A stretch of DNA of 64,000 nt from Candidatus Uhrbacteria bacterium (GCA_020850575.1 JADZEJ010000004.1:46113-110112), one strand, 5' to 3'; positions 7,703 to 16,712 are shown, counted from the first letter of the stretch. Notes: generated from the sequence alone by a model not told the origin. Made by a program: numbers and translations.

Positions 7703-7969
7703 TCATATAAAAAAATTTTTCAAACAACTTACGTTATTAAATACAACTCTAAGTCTCGTTGTAAACACGATCGCTGTATTTGCTAAACCAACTGTCAGTC
7801 CCGTTTCTTTTTCAAGCTCTCTTACTGCCGGTTTTGTAACCACACTTTCGGCACAGACGTAAAAGAAAGTGGAGAATTTTTGGTCACGAGTGTTACTGAA
7901 TCCGCCTAAACCATCGTTGACACGTTCTAAGCTTCCGTTCTTGACGCACCCATGGTTCCATGAGAGCTC
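7703..7969 (-). other. Open frame without start codon (possible gene remnant) in the 7629-7984 gap
   Basis: The 356-base gap between the lipoprotein and recQ contains an 88-codon stop-to-stop frame on the minus strand with no ATG. It reads protein-like: NGSLERVNDGLGGFSNT, FSTFFYVCAESVV, then KPAVRELEKETGLTVG, the last loosely recalling a Nudix RExxEExG core. It could be a decayed gene or chance. Otherwise this gap holds only a -10-like TATAAC (7971-7976) eight bases before the recQ ATG. Confidence 0.25.
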
Positions 7970-7984
7970 TTATAACGTGTCTTC

Positions 7985-9823
7985 ATGGAACAACTTCTCA
8001 AAAAACACTTCGGCTATGATGCTTTTCGTCCACTCCAGGGCGAAGTTATTTTGCATGTCGTAACCGGCAAAGACGCTCTTGTTCTCATGCCAACCGGCGG
8101 AGGTAAATCACTCTGTTATCAACTCCCGGCTCTTGTTTTTCATGGTATTACGTTGGTCATTTCTCCTCTGATCGCACTCATGAAAGATCAGGTAGATGCA
8201 TTACGCGCAAATGGGATTCCCGCTGCCTATATCAACAGCACACTTCCGGTTTCAGAAGTAATGAAAATAGAACAACAGGCAAAACGGGGAGAAATTAAAT
8301 TACTCTATCTGGCTCCTGAGCGTTTTGCTGTACCCCAAGTACAAGTATTTTTACAAAGTCTTCACATAAGTTTGCTGGCAGTCGATGAAGCGCATTGTAT
8401 TTCAGAATGGGGTCACGATTTTCGTCCCGAGTATCGCAACTTGCGTCAACTCCGAACATTGTTTCCAAATGTCCCGCTCGTTGCTTTAACTGCCACCGCC
8501 AATGTCCGCGTACGTGAAGATATTCGCGAACAGCTCTCTTTAACACAAGCGCCAGTTTTCGTTTCAAGTTTTAATAGAAGTAATTTAACCTATCGTGTTC
8601 AACCAAAGAAGAAAGCTTTCGATCATCTCCTGAATGAAATTCGAGAACGAAAAAATCAAGCGATTATTATATATTGTTTTTCACGTAAGTCGACAGAAAA
8701 GGTAGTCGCAGATTTACGTGTAAATCGTATTTCAGCCGAGGCCTATCATGCCGGTTTATCTCCCGGAAAACGTTCAGAAATCCAAGAACGCTTCATTCAT
8801 GACCAAGTTTCGATTATTGTCGCCACCATTGCTTTTGGCATGGGAATTGATAAGCCAGATGTGCGTCTCGTGGTTCACATGGATCTCCCAAAATCTATAG
8901 AAAGTTATTATCAAGAAACAGGTCGCGCCGGACGCGACGGCATATCAAGTGATTGTCTTCTATTTTTTTCAAAAGGGGATCGTTTTAAACAAGAACTGTT
9001 TATTCAAAACATGGCAAGTCCGAAAGAAAGAGATCGTGCACGTCGTCAATTACAAGACATGATTGAATATTGTGAGCTTTCTTCTTGTCGACGCAAATTT
9101 ATTCTGAGGTATTTTGGAGAAAATAACATTGAAAAGGTTTGTAATAATTGTGATATTTGTGTGCCAAAAAAAGAATCAACGCTTTTAAGTAATAACACTG
9201 AACAAGTTTTTTTTGATGACGAACTGCATGAAATCTTACGAGACATTCGTCAGGATATTGCAAATACACGTGGTATTCCGCCTTACATGATTGTAGGTGA
9301 TCAAACATTGCAAGATATGTCACGGTATTATCCTCAATCCTTATCGTCTATGTCACGCATGTTTGGCATAGGAAAAGAAAAATTAAATCAGTATGGTCAA
9401 CAATTTGTAACAAAAATACAAATCTACGCGAAAACGAAAGGTATCGCAGAAATACAACCAAGAGAAAACAAGAAAAGAAAAGAAACGGGAGTTGTTTTAA
9501 TCTCATCCACCATTCAACAAACAGTAGATTTATTTGCGGAAAAAAAATCGATTACCGATATTGCAGCATTACGTAACATGAGTAAATCAACCATTATAGG
9601 TCATCTCGAACAAGCACTTGAGCAAAAACAGCAATTGGATTTGTCACATATAACTGACATATCGATTCATCGCTTCGGTATTATCGCACGTGCTTTTGAA
9701 CAAGCTGGAACCTATATGCTTGCTCCCATACGTACTGATCTTGGTGAAGAATATAGTTATGATGAAATACGGTTGGTCCGTCTCATGCTAAAGGCTCATT
9801 CAATAAGATTAGGGGAAGAATAA
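7985..9823 (+). CDS. recQ: ATP-dependent DNA helicase RecQ
   Basis: 612 residues. Superfamily 2 helicase motifs in order: motif 0 FRPLQGEVI, Walker A MPTGGGKSLCYQLPA, DEAH box AVDEAHCISEWGHDFRPEY, motif III ALTATA, motif VI ETGRAGRDG. A zinc-binding region follows (CRRKFILRYFGE ... CNNCDIC). It runs almost directly into an HRDC-like domain at about residues 410-480, then a C-terminal helical HTH_40-like segment (KSITDIAALRNMSKSTIIGHL). The RQC winged helix usually found between zinc and HRDC domains is not evident. RecQ unwinds recombination and stalled-fork intermediates. No Shine-Dalgarno; TATAAC ends eight bases before the ATG, although a well-spaced -35 is missing. Confidence 0.95.
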   Translation: MEQLLKKHFGYDAFRPLQGEVILHVVTGKDALVLMPTGGGKSLCYQLPALVFHGITLVISPLIALMKDQVDALRANGIPAAYINSTLPVSEVMKIEQQAKRGEIKLLYLAPERFAVPQVQVFLQSLHISLLAVDEAHCISEWGHDFRPEYRNLRQLRTLFPNVPLVALTATANVRVREDIREQLSLTQAPVFVSSFNRSNLTYRVQPKKKAFDHLLNEIRERKNQAIIIYCFSRKSTEKVVADLRVNRISAEAYHAGLSPGKRSEIQERFIHDQVSIIVATIAFGMGIDKPDVRLVVHMDLPKSIESYYQETGRAGRDGISSDCLLFFSKGDRFKQELFIQNMASPKERDRARRQLQDMIEYCELSSCRRKFILRYFGENNIEKVCNNCDICVPKKESTLLSNNTEQVFFDDELHEILRDIRQDIANTRGIPPYMIVGDQTLQDMSRYYPQSLSSMSRMFGIGKEKLNQYGQQFVTKIQIYAKTKGIAEIQPRENKKRKETGVVLISSTIQQTVDLFAEKKSITDIAALRNMSKSTIIGHLEQALEQKQQLDLSHITDISIHRFGIIARAFEQAGTYMLAPIRTDLGEEYSYDEIRLVRLMLKAHSIRLGEE

Positions 9824-9902
9824 ATCAGATAGTCAAAAAAGTTTGGAGATGTTGATAATATTTTTTTAATTGTTTCCTGGATATTTTTGATTCTGCGATG
9901 GA

Positions 9903-9932
9903 TAAAAAAAAGCGCTCTCATGACAGAGCGCT
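9903..9932 (-). terminator. Intrinsic terminator of pyrH
   Basis: AGCGCTCT (9911-9918) pairs with AGAGCGCT (9925-9932). Read on the minus strand, the hairpin is followed by eight Us. It lies about 30 bases beyond the pyrH stop. Confidence 0.88.
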
Positions 9933-9963
9933 GTAGTATCACACAAGAAGTTTCAGCTATTGA

Positions 9964-10680
9964 CTACACTGAGACCAGAGTTCCGGCATCTCCACCGCAC
10001 AATACACGTGTAATCGATCCGGGCTCTTTCAAACTGAAAACACGAATGGGCATCTTCTGATCACGACAAAGGGCAAACGCCTCCGTATCCATAATGCCTA
10101 GTTGATGATCTAGACAATATTGATAACTGATTGATTTCAGGAGCTCGGCGTCTGAATACTTTTTGGGATCCTTATCAAAAATCCCTGTCACATTTGTTGC
10201 TTTAGCAAGCAATGATGCTTCTATTTCATTCGCACGGAGCGCTGCGGCATAATCCGTCGTGCAAAACGGATTGCCCGTACCTCCAACGAAGATAATAATG
10301 CGCCGTTTTTCAAAATGTCGCATTGCACGACGTGTATTGTATGGCTCGGCAACGCTCGGACAAACCAATCCAGACATGAGACGAGTACTATTGGTGCCGC
10401 TAATATGCTCGATAGCATCACGAAGCCAGAGCCCGTTCTGAATCGTGGCAATCATACCGATCTGATCGGCGGTGACACGGTTCATGCCTTTACCCGCACC
10501 GTTTTGACCACGAAAAACATTTCCGCCGCCGACAACAACACCGATTTCTATACCCTTATCATGAGCGGCGATGAGCTCTTTAGCGATCTTTTGCATTGTC
10601 TCTGCGTTAAAAGGAGAATTTCCATCATCTCCACCCAATGCTTCACCAGACAACTTCAAGAGAATTCGATCTTTTCTCAT
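9964..10680 (-). CDS. pyrH: UMP kinase
   Basis: 238 residues from MRKDRILLKLSGEALGG. The longer frame (254 residues) adds a non-homologous extension, whereas UMP kinases start as here. Amino-acid-kinase fold signatures: LLKLSGEALG, VVVGGGNVFRG, NSTRLMSG, FVGGTGNPFCTTDYAAALRANE and TNVTGIFDKDPKKY. Phosphorylates UMP to UDP in pyrimidine nucleotide synthesis; normally hexameric and GTP/UTP-regulated. Here it is not next to tsf/frr as in many bacteria but follows the fused synthase-like gene on the same strand (70 bases). Confidence 0.95.
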   Translation of the reverse strand: MRKDRILLKLSGEALGGDDGNSPFNAETMQKIAKELIAAHDKGIEIGVVVGGGNVFRGQNGAGKGMNRVTADQIGMIATIQNGLWLRDAIEHISGTNSTRLMSGLVCPSVAEPYNTRRAMRHFEKRRIIIFVGGTGNPFCTTDYAAALRANEIEASLLAKATNVTGIFDKDPKKYSDAELLKSISYQYCLDHQLGIMDTEAFALCRDQKMPIRVFSLKEPGSITRVLCGGDAGTLVSV

Positions 10681-10750
10681 GAGAAACTTCTTTCTTTGCA
10701 AGGTTCGTGGAACGACGACGGTGAACATTTATCAGGAACACAAAAATTGG

Positions 10751-12220
10751 TCAATTTGTAGAAAGAGTTTTTGTATATTTTTTACGGGGCATCCAACGAA
10801 TCAGTGGTTTAGGATAGATGATGAAACGCACATTAAACTGTGACTTAAAAACAGAATAGTTCTTCCAAGAAACCGGGTCACCAGGCGCCCAAAATCCATC
10901 AAATTCAAAAAAGCGAATACCACGTTTTTGTCCATCAGCAAACCAGGCTTCAATTAAAGCGGTTCCTGCAGGTGTTGTCCTTGCTTCATCCAGGATAAAA
11001 GAAGAAACATGAATACTTTGCGAAATATTTTTAATCTCAAGTGTCGTGAGTCCTGCGATTAAACTTCCTGTCGTCGTATCACGTATTCCGAATAAGCGGA
11101 CATGTGTTCCGTGATTCCTTATTTTACGTTGTATCGATCGAGAAAAACCTTTCACTAATCCTGCATTCAAAGAACAAAGAGCATAATTTTTAAGATATTC
11201 CTCAAGTAGAGGTTCACAAAAAACATAGCGATGTTGACGATACCATGCTCTACGATGACGACGCGCTTGAGATGACCATGCCTGCCAATAAGGTTCATCT
11301 TTTTCAACCACTGTGTACCCGGTCTTTCCACGATCAAGCTGAAGAGGAAAACGCCACCAATGTCGTGGTCGATCAATGCAACTCGTCGGATACCAAAACA
11401 CCAAACGAAAATCCTCATCTGGTAAAAGAATCGGTTCATGATCCCCACGATAAAATTCAAAACAAACAAGCCAAAAAGAGATGCGCAAGCCTAAATTTTT
11501 TCCTGCTTCTATCAAGCGATAGGTATTCCGATTCGTATATTCACGTTTGAGATATTCATGATTTGCTTGATAGCGTTCATATCCGTTCGGAAGCTCATCA
11601 CCGAGTGTCCCTGCGCCGTGGAGACGTAAGAGGTACATGTGATTTGAATAAGTCATCCATTGTTCCGTAAGAATAAATTGATTTTTCCATCCGTTAAAAA
11701 TAAGAGGGCTCCGAAACGTATTGATGAGCACATAACCATAGTGATCAAGATGATTTACTATCTCATGTTGAAAATTAGGAGTATCAATAAGTGGGCTTGG
11801 ATCTGGACCGGTAAAAAGATCAACACAAATCAAATCAAATTGACCGGGTATTGTTTTGAGTAATTCCGCAGCATCACCAATAAGCACATCTGGTCGTTCT
11901 CCTGGACGAAACACGTTTGTTTCGTCCATGAATTTAACCATGCTCTCATCCCATTCTATGGCGGTAATATGACAACCACGAAAACGCTTACGATAGAAAG
12001 AAAGCGTAGAACCGTTTGCGAGTCCAAGAATCAAAATTTTTCTGATTCGCGCCGTTTTTGGGATATGCTTATATAAGGCGTTTCGCCAAACATCATTCAA
12101 TGCGGAGCAAGCTTGATTAACCTCATGAACTCGCAGTTCCCAGCTCCCGAAAAAACGACGCGCTTGAACAAGACCATTTTTAACGGAATAAAACTGACGA
12201 TTTTCGTATATCCAGGACAT
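10751..12220 (-). CDS. Fusion: spermidine-synthase-like methyltransferase fold plus FemAB/BioF2-like acyltransferase
   Basis: 489 residues. Residues about 1-200 resemble a spermidine-synthase/class I methyltransferase Rossmann domain: ILILGLANGSTLSFYRK (glycine loop), ITAIEWDESMV (acidic beta2 end), VLIGDAAELLKTI and FDLICVDLFTG. The C-terminal 170 residues look like a GNAT-superfamily acyltransferase of the FemAB/BioF2 type: LFGIRDTTTGSLIAGLTTLE, TALIEAWFADGQKRGIRFFEFDGFWAPGDPVSWKNYSVFKSQF. Aminopropyltransferase gate residues could not be confirmed, so polyamine synthesis is not claimed. Cytoplasmic. A -10-like CTATCA lies seven bases before the ATG. Confidence 0.6.
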   Translation of the reverse strand: MSWIYENRQFYSVKNGLVQARRFFGSWELRVHEVNQACSALNDVWRNALYKHIPKTARIRKILILGLANGSTLSFYRKRFRGCHITAIEWDESMVKFMDETNVFRPGERPDVLIGDAAELLKTIPGQFDLICVDLFTGPDPSPLIDTPNFQHEIVNHLDHYGYVLINTFRSPLIFNGWKNQFILTEQWMTYSNHMYLLRLHGAGTLGDELPNGYERYQANHEYLKREYTNRNTYRLIEAGKNLGLRISFWLVCFEFYRGDHEPILLPDEDFRLVFWYPTSCIDRPRHWWRFPLQLDRGKTGYTVVEKDEPYWQAWSSQARRHRRAWYRQHRYVFCEPLLEEYLKNYALCSLNAGLVKGFSRSIQRKIRNHGTHVRLFGIRDTTTGSLIAGLTTLEIKNISQSIHVSSFILDEARTTPAGTALIEAWFADGQKRGIRFFEFDGFWAPGDPVSWKNYSVFKSQFNVRFIIYPKPLIRWMPRKKYTKTLSTN

Positions 12221-12294
12221 GCGCTAGTGATAGCATATGCGCGAGATTAGACATAATGTATTCTAATAACTGAGTTACGATACAAAACAAAAAT

Positions 12295-12837
12295 ATGGAA
12301 ACTATCCACCAGACCGCAGTTTTTGGAGCCGGATGTTTTTGGTGTACTGAAGCCATTTATGAATCTCTCCATGGCGTAATCAAGGTTCGTCCGGGGTATG
12401 CAGGTGGTCACGCATTAAATCCCACATATGAGGAAGTCAGCACGGGAAATACGGGTCATGCTGAAGTAATAAAAATTGATTTTGATCCGAGCATTATTTC
12501 GTTTGAAGATTTATTAACGGTTTTTTTTGCATCTCATGACCCGACAAGCGTAAATCGCCAGGGGAATGATATCGGTACGCAGTATCGATCCATTATCTTG
12601 GTAACAAGCGATCAACAAAAACATCTAGCACTTGATTTCATTAAAAAATTAAATGAAGATAGCAACGAAAAAAAAGTAGCAACAGAAGTCATTTCATTAA
12701 AAAAATTTTTTGAAGCAGAAAAATATCATCACCATTATTTTAAATCGCATCCAAATCAGGCGTACTGTCAATTAGTGATTAATCCAAAACTAGAAAAAAT
12801 ACGTCATCGTTTTAACGAACTCATGAAAAGTTTTTAA
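12295..12837 (+). CDS. msrA: Peptide-methionine (S)-S-oxide reductase MsrA
   Basis: 180 residues. The catalytic GAGCFWCTEAIYESLHGV motif with the nucleophilic cysteine is at residues 12-15, followed by PGYAGGHALNPTYEEVSTGNTGHAEVIKIDFDP, DPTSVNRQGNDIGTQYRSII and the YHHHYFKSHPNQAYC tail carrying a resolving cysteine. Repairs oxidised methionine S-sulfoxides with thioredoxin. Single gene, divergent from the fused synthase-like gene; the 74-base intergenic region must hold both promoters. No MsrB domain is attached. Confidence 0.96.
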   Translation: METIHQTAVFGAGCFWCTEAIYESLHGVIKVRPGYAGGHALNPTYEEVSTGNTGHAEVIKIDFDPSIISFEDLLTVFFASHDPTSVNRQGNDIGTQYRSIILVTSDQQKHLALDFIKKLNEDSNEKKVATEVISLKKFFEAEKYHHHYFKSHPNQAYCQLVINPKLEKIRHRFNELMKSF

Positions 12838-12853
12838 AAGAGCAAAACTAAAA

Positions 12854-13528
12854 TTAGTTTTTCTTCAAGATCACACATAAATTTCTGGCATGTTCTTTTA
12901 TTTCCGTCCAGCCTTGTTCTTCTATATAACCACTCTGTATGATCTCATGTCCACCCATCGTCCAAAGTTGATTCCATGTTTCCAATGTCGGACAATGAAC
13001 ATAACGCATATCTATTTCTTCCCCCGCTTTCCATGGAATCCACCTTTCTGAGCCGGTTCGTCCGTCAACTGGAACCATGTCTTCAAAAGAGGGGAGCCAA
13101 GAAGTAACGATAAGATACCCTCCTGGTGCGGTAATACGCATGAGTTCATCTCGACAGCGTTCCAAATCTTCCGGTGGAATATGTTGAAATACTGCAAAAC
13201 AACATGTCGTGTAAGAAATTTCATCATGGATCGGTAACTCAGGTAGTCCACCAGGAATCAACAGAGTTTCATGTAATGCAGTTTCTCGATAACTTAACGA
13301 AGGTTCAATTCCGAGGTAAGGAACATCTTCCGGGAGATATGCAGCTAAACGTCCGTTTCCAGCTCCTACATCAACCACCAATTTTCCGCTTTGCAAAAAG
13401 GGTTTTATCAAATTAAAACCGCTCCAGTGACCCAAACGAGTCCTGGCAAAATCAGCGCCACGTTTCTCATAAAAGTCAGCGACGCTCTGGCGTAAATCGG
13501 TAAGATTTGGTGTAGTCTTAGACATCAT
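12854..13528 (-). CDS. SAM-dependent methyltransferase, Trm9/ALKBH8-like
   Basis: 224 residues from MMSKTTPNLT; an alternative TTG lies two codons earlier. Class I fold: LVVDVGAGNGRLAAYL (motif I), YLGIEPS (motif II acid), SYTTCCFAVFQHIPPEDLERCRDELMRI (motifs IV-V) and GGYLIVTSW. The N-terminus (FYEKRGADFARTRLGHWSGF) and the tail WIPWKAGEE...MRYVHCPTLETW have the order seen in Trm9-type tRNA wobble-uridine methyltransferases, which complete mcm5U after Elongator. The start codon is only 12 bases from that of divergent elp3, supporting a shared pathway. The function is an inference from this pairing and motif order. Confidence 0.65.
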   Translation of the reverse strand: MMSKTTPNLTDLRQSVADFYEKRGADFARTRLGHWSGFNLIKPFLQSGKLVVDVGAGNGRLAAYLPEDVPYLGIEPSLSYRETALHETLLIPGGLPELPIHDEISYTTCCFAVFQHIPPEDLERCRDELMRITAPGGYLIVTSWLPSFEDMVPVDGRTGSERWIPWKAGEEIDMRYVHCPTLETWNQLWTMGGHEIIQSGYIEEQGWTEIKEHARNLCVILKKN

Positions 13529-13540
13529 AACCAATTCACC

Positions 13541-15196
13541 ATGTCTGAAGCTAAACGTCCACCTGCAGAGCTCGTCGACCGTATTATTACGGAAGCGTTA
13601 AAATTTCCTGAAGTCGATCATAAAAAATTACGTGAAATCACGCGTGATGTAATGGATCACACGGGTTTTCCATTTCCTCGTCGTCCGGAGCTGGTCGAAG
13701 CATATCGTCGCCTTGCCAAAGAAAATACGCACGCTTCGCTTGAAAGAACAATTCGATTAAAAGGCGTTCGTACGGATTCAGGTGTTGCCCCAATTACCGT
13801 TCTTACAAAACCATATGCCTGCCCTGGTAAGTGCGTGTATTGTCCAACTGAAGCACGTATGCCGAAGAGCTATGTTGCCAGCGAACCTGCGGCAGCACGA
13901 GCACTGATGTTGCAATTTGATCCGTACAATCAAGTTATTCAACGTGTTAATGCTCTTGAACGCAATGGTCACGAAGCGAAGAAAATTGAATTGATCGTCA
14001 AAGGTGGCACCTGGTCCGCATATCCTTGGGATTACCGCGAATGGTTTATTAAACGTTGTTTTGAAGCGGCTAACGATCTGGGGACTGATACAAAATCTGA
14101 AGAACAAGATAGTAAACAAGTACAAGAAAAAAACGAAAAAGCCACGTATCGAATAATCGGCATTACCATCGAAACACGTCCTGACTGGATCAATCCACGT
14201 GAAGTTTTTCGTTTACGCGAACTTGGCGTTACTCGGGTAGAACTCGGCGTCCAAGCATTAGATGATGAAATATTACATCTCACGAAACGCGGACACGATG
14301 TTGTAGCAACAGTTCGTGCGACGTATTTGTTAAAACAAGTTGGCTTTAAAATAGATTATCATTTTCTTCCGGGTCAACCAGGTTCTTCTGTTGAAAAAGA
14401 TATTTCCATGTTCCGTCAGTTATTTGAAGACCAACGGTTTTGTCCGGACATGGTGAAAATTTATCCTTGTGCAGTTTTACCTAGCGCTGAACTCGCTGAG
14501 TGGTTTAACAATGGAAGCTTCAAACCTTTGGAGGGAGAAGAATTAATTGAAGCGTTGATTCAAATGCAAACTTTTTTGCCCCGATATTGCCGCGTTTCAC
14601 GTTTAATCAGAGATTTTCCATCAACAGAAATTATTGGTGGAAATCAAATTACGAATCTTCGACAAACAGTTGAAGAACGGATGCGAGCCAGAGGTATACC
14701 CTGTGTTTGCTTGCGTTGTCGCGAAATAAGTCATCAAACGAAACCCGTTGATCCAACGCCAACGCTATTTACCGATAAATATACGAATGCCGGCGGCACC
14801 GAATATTTTTTATCATACGAAGATCAGGCTCGTACGGTCGTATACAGTTTTTTGCGTCTTCGTTTGCCGAAAACTGAACATGTCGAACTTGACCCAAAAA
14901 CACAAAACATGTCCGCTGAAATAGCAAGATTGTTTCCGGAGCTGGAACAGGTTGCTTTCGTGCGCGAATTACATACGTATGGTCAAGCGCTGTCTCTCTT
15001 ACAGCAACGAGATGGTGCTAGCCAACACAAGGGATTTGGCCAACGTTTAATGCACGAAGCGGAACGCATTGCGCGTGAAGCTGGTTTTCATAGGCTCGCA
15101 GTCATCAGTGGAATTGGCGTTCGAGAATATTATCAAAAAATTGGCTACCATCATCAGGGAACGTATATGATGAAAAATCTGGATGAAACCAGATAA
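13541..15196 (+). CDS. elp3: Elp3: tRNA wobble-uridine modification radical SAM/GNAT enzyme
   Basis: 551 residues, full length for the family. Radical-SAM cluster YACPGKCVYCPTEARMPKSY (CxxxxCxxC of Elp3) at about residues 92-111, SAM-binding ELIVKGGTWSAYP, and the ITIETRPDW, GVTRVELGVQ and KIDYHFLPGQPG blocks. There is a linker with zinc-type cysteines (GIPCVCLRCREI) and a C-terminal GNAT acetyl-CoA domain (GFGQRLMHEAERIAREAG...GVREYYQKIGYHHQGTYM). Elp3 installs the carboxymethyl (cm5) group on U34 from acetyl-CoA. No other Elongator subunits are in the window, as is usual for bacterial/archaeal single-protein Elp3. Its neighbour could esterify the product. Confidence 0.95.
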   Translation: MSEAKRPPAELVDRIITEALKFPEVDHKKLREITRDVMDHTGFPFPRRPELVEAYRRLAKENTHASLERTIRLKGVRTDSGVAPITVLTKPYACPGKCVYCPTEARMPKSYVASEPAAARALMLQFDPYNQVIQRVNALERNGHEAKKIELIVKGGTWSAYPWDYREWFIKRCFEAANDLGTDTKSEEQDSKQVQEKNEKATYRIIGITIETRPDWINPREVFRLRELGVTRVELGVQALDDEILHLTKRGHDVVATVRATYLLKQVGFKIDYHFLPGQPGSSVEKDISMFRQLFEDQRFCPDMVKIYPCAVLPSAELAEWFNNGSFKPLEGEELIEALIQMQTFLPRYCRVSRLIRDFPSTEIIGGNQITNLRQTVEERMRARGIPCVCLRCREISHQTKPVDPTPTLFTDKYTNAGGTEYFLSYEDQARTVVYSFLRLRLPKTEHVELDPKTQNMSAEIARLFPELEQVAFVRELHTYGQALSLLQQRDGASQHKGFGQRLMHEAERIAREAGFHRLAVISGIGVREYYQKIGYHHQGTYMMKNLDETR

Positions 15197-15278
15197 TCTG
15201 TCCGTTGTGGTAATTTTTAGTACGACAATGCAATGAATGTTTCAAACTTGTTCTTATTGTAACATTAGGAACCAAAAG

Positions 15279-15752
15279 TTATCCGAGATCACCGATGTGT
15301 CCCTTTGTGTCTAAACGAGCGACGCTGTTGGTTTTTCCATCGATAGATTCTATTCCTAATCTCGCCACTGAAGTTCCACGTACTGTCATATCAGAAGCTT
15401 CTTTTTGTCCTATACGAGCAACCGAAGTTCCGGGACCGATAACATCGTCTCGGTGTTTGTCTGGTAAAACGGATAAATTTTTTTCCGTCGGGCGTTCAAC
15501 CACGTGTTGATTCATGGGCCTTTTAACCACGCCCTCATGAGCTGCACTCTTTGCAATATCCTGCGAAGCACGCAATTTTTGGTGCAGAGCCTCTAAGCGT
15601 GATGGTATCGCCGGCTTATCGGTTTGCAATTTGGATTTTAATCGTGCAACAGGATCTGATTTTTGGAGAGCCGAAGATGATCCTCGTCCCATCGGAATAC
15701 GTTGATTCCTCTGAGGGAGACTAGCCGAACCTGAAGGTATACGAAGAGACAT
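15279..15752 (-). CDS. Hypothetical low-complexity protein with GTSVARLG repeats
   Basis: 157 residues, no signal peptide or membrane segment; basic N-terminus (SLRIPSGSASLPQRNQRIPMGRG) and predicted disorder. Three near-repeats in the C-terminal third: GTSVARIGQK, GTSVARLGIE and TNSVARLDTK, preceded by an SDPVARLKSK variant. No family recognised. Convergent with elp3 (83-base gap without an obvious terminator), divergent from the sigma-factor gene. Confidence 0.6.
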   Translation of the reverse strand: MSLRIPSGSASLPQRNQRIPMGRGSSSALQKSDPVARLKSKLQTDKPAIPSRLEALHQKLRASQDIAKSAAHEGVVKRPMNQHVVERPTEKNLSVLPDKHRDDVIGPGTSVARIGQKEASDMTVRGTSVARLGIESIDGKTNSVARLDTKGHIGDLG

Positions 15753-15787
15753 AATATGATATGAATAATATCAAAAAAGGGTAAGTA

Positions 15788-15815
15788 TTGAAATTTTCCC
15801 ATAAACTGATACATT
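15788..15815 (+). promoter_or_regulatory. Promoter of the sigma-70 family gene
   Basis: TTGAAA (15788-15793), 16-bp spacer, TACATT (15810-15815) with an extended TGA just before. It is followed by a direct repeat GGTAAACAA (twice within 15837-15855) in the leader and AAGAGGAG seven bases before the chosen ATG. Confidence 0.5.
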
Positions 15816-15866
15816 CGAACGGTTCTTTTGAAGAAGGTAAACAAAGGTAAACAAGAGGAGAATTCG

Positions 15867-16712
15867 ATGAGCGATACATCATGGTTGAGTAAATGTCCCG
15901 TGATGACATCTGAAGAATTTAAAAAGATCTTTACAGAATGGAAACAACAAGCCCCCGGATTGAAAAAAGTTCAATTGCGTCACAAGCTAGAGCGAGGAAA
16001 TATGCGATTCGTCGCACGAATTGCATACAGTTATCTGCCCCAATGTAAGCTGGAAGTGAATGAATTGATTGCAGCGGGCAGCATAGGACTTTCCCATGCG
16101 CTCGATCTCTACGATCCGGAAAACGGCGCCTCATTTTTGGCCTATAGCATACATTGGATCAAACGGGAGATACGCGACGAAATACGCAAATCTTTGATCG
16201 GAAAATCGTTTCAAATTCCGGCAAAGCAGCATTATATGGCAAAAAGTTTGCGATATCTATCAAGGATATTTAAAACAAAACACGGTCGCGATCCAACCTT
16301 TAAAGAGTTGAGCGTCATGGCCAGAGATACAAAGTATAAAGTCTTTGCAGATAGTACCGCCGAAAAAATCGAGCAATTGATGATAATCGTTTTTAATCAA
16401 ACATCCAAAATAGATAGTTTGGTCAATTCTTCAAACGAAGTGTTTGGAACGAGTGATCCTGACGTTCTGATGCTCATACAAGAGCAAGAAAATAAAAAAT
16501 TGCTCATGAGTGGATTGAAACGTCTGGATAACAGACAACAAACGGTAATCAATTTGCATTTTGGTCTTAACGGTAACCGCGAACACACGCTCGAGGAAAT
16601 AGGCAATCTGTACGATCTCTCAAAAGAGCGTATTCGCCAAATTGAGCTGATTGCATTCCGCCGACTCAAAGTCCACATGCAACAGATTGAATATAAGAAA
16701 CGAAAAACATAA
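15867..16712 (+). CDS. RNA polymerase sigma-70 family factor (region 2-4, no region 1.1)
   Basis: 281 residues from MSDTSWLSKC, chosen because AAGAGGAG precedes it; an in-frame ATG 39 bases upstream has no such site. Region 2: GNMRFVARIAYSYL, LIAAGSIGLSHALDLYDP, SFLAYSIHWIKREIRDEIRKSLIG (-10 recognition and melting). Region 3: AKSLRYLSRIFKTKHGRDPTFKEL. Region 4: LDNRQQTVINLHFGLNG, TLEEIGNLYDLSKERIRQIELIAFRRLK (-35 recognition HTH). Size and absence of region 1 suggest a group 2/3 alternative factor (RpoH- or SigB-like in role) rather than RpoD. Monocistronic with its own promoter and terminator. Confidence 0.9.
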   Translation: MSDTSWLSKCPVMTSEEFKKIFTEWKQQAPGLKKVQLRHKLERGNMRFVARIAYSYLPQCKLEVNELIAAGSIGLSHALDLYDPENGASFLAYSIHWIKREIRDEIRKSLIGKSFQIPAKQHYMAKSLRYLSRIFKTKHGRDPTFKELSVMARDTKYKVFADSTAEKIEQLMIIVFNQTSKIDSLVNSSNEVFGTSDPDVLMLIQEQENKKLLMSGLKRLDNRQQTVINLHFGLNGNREHTLEEIGNLYDLSKERIRQIELIAFRRLKVHMQQIEYKKRKT

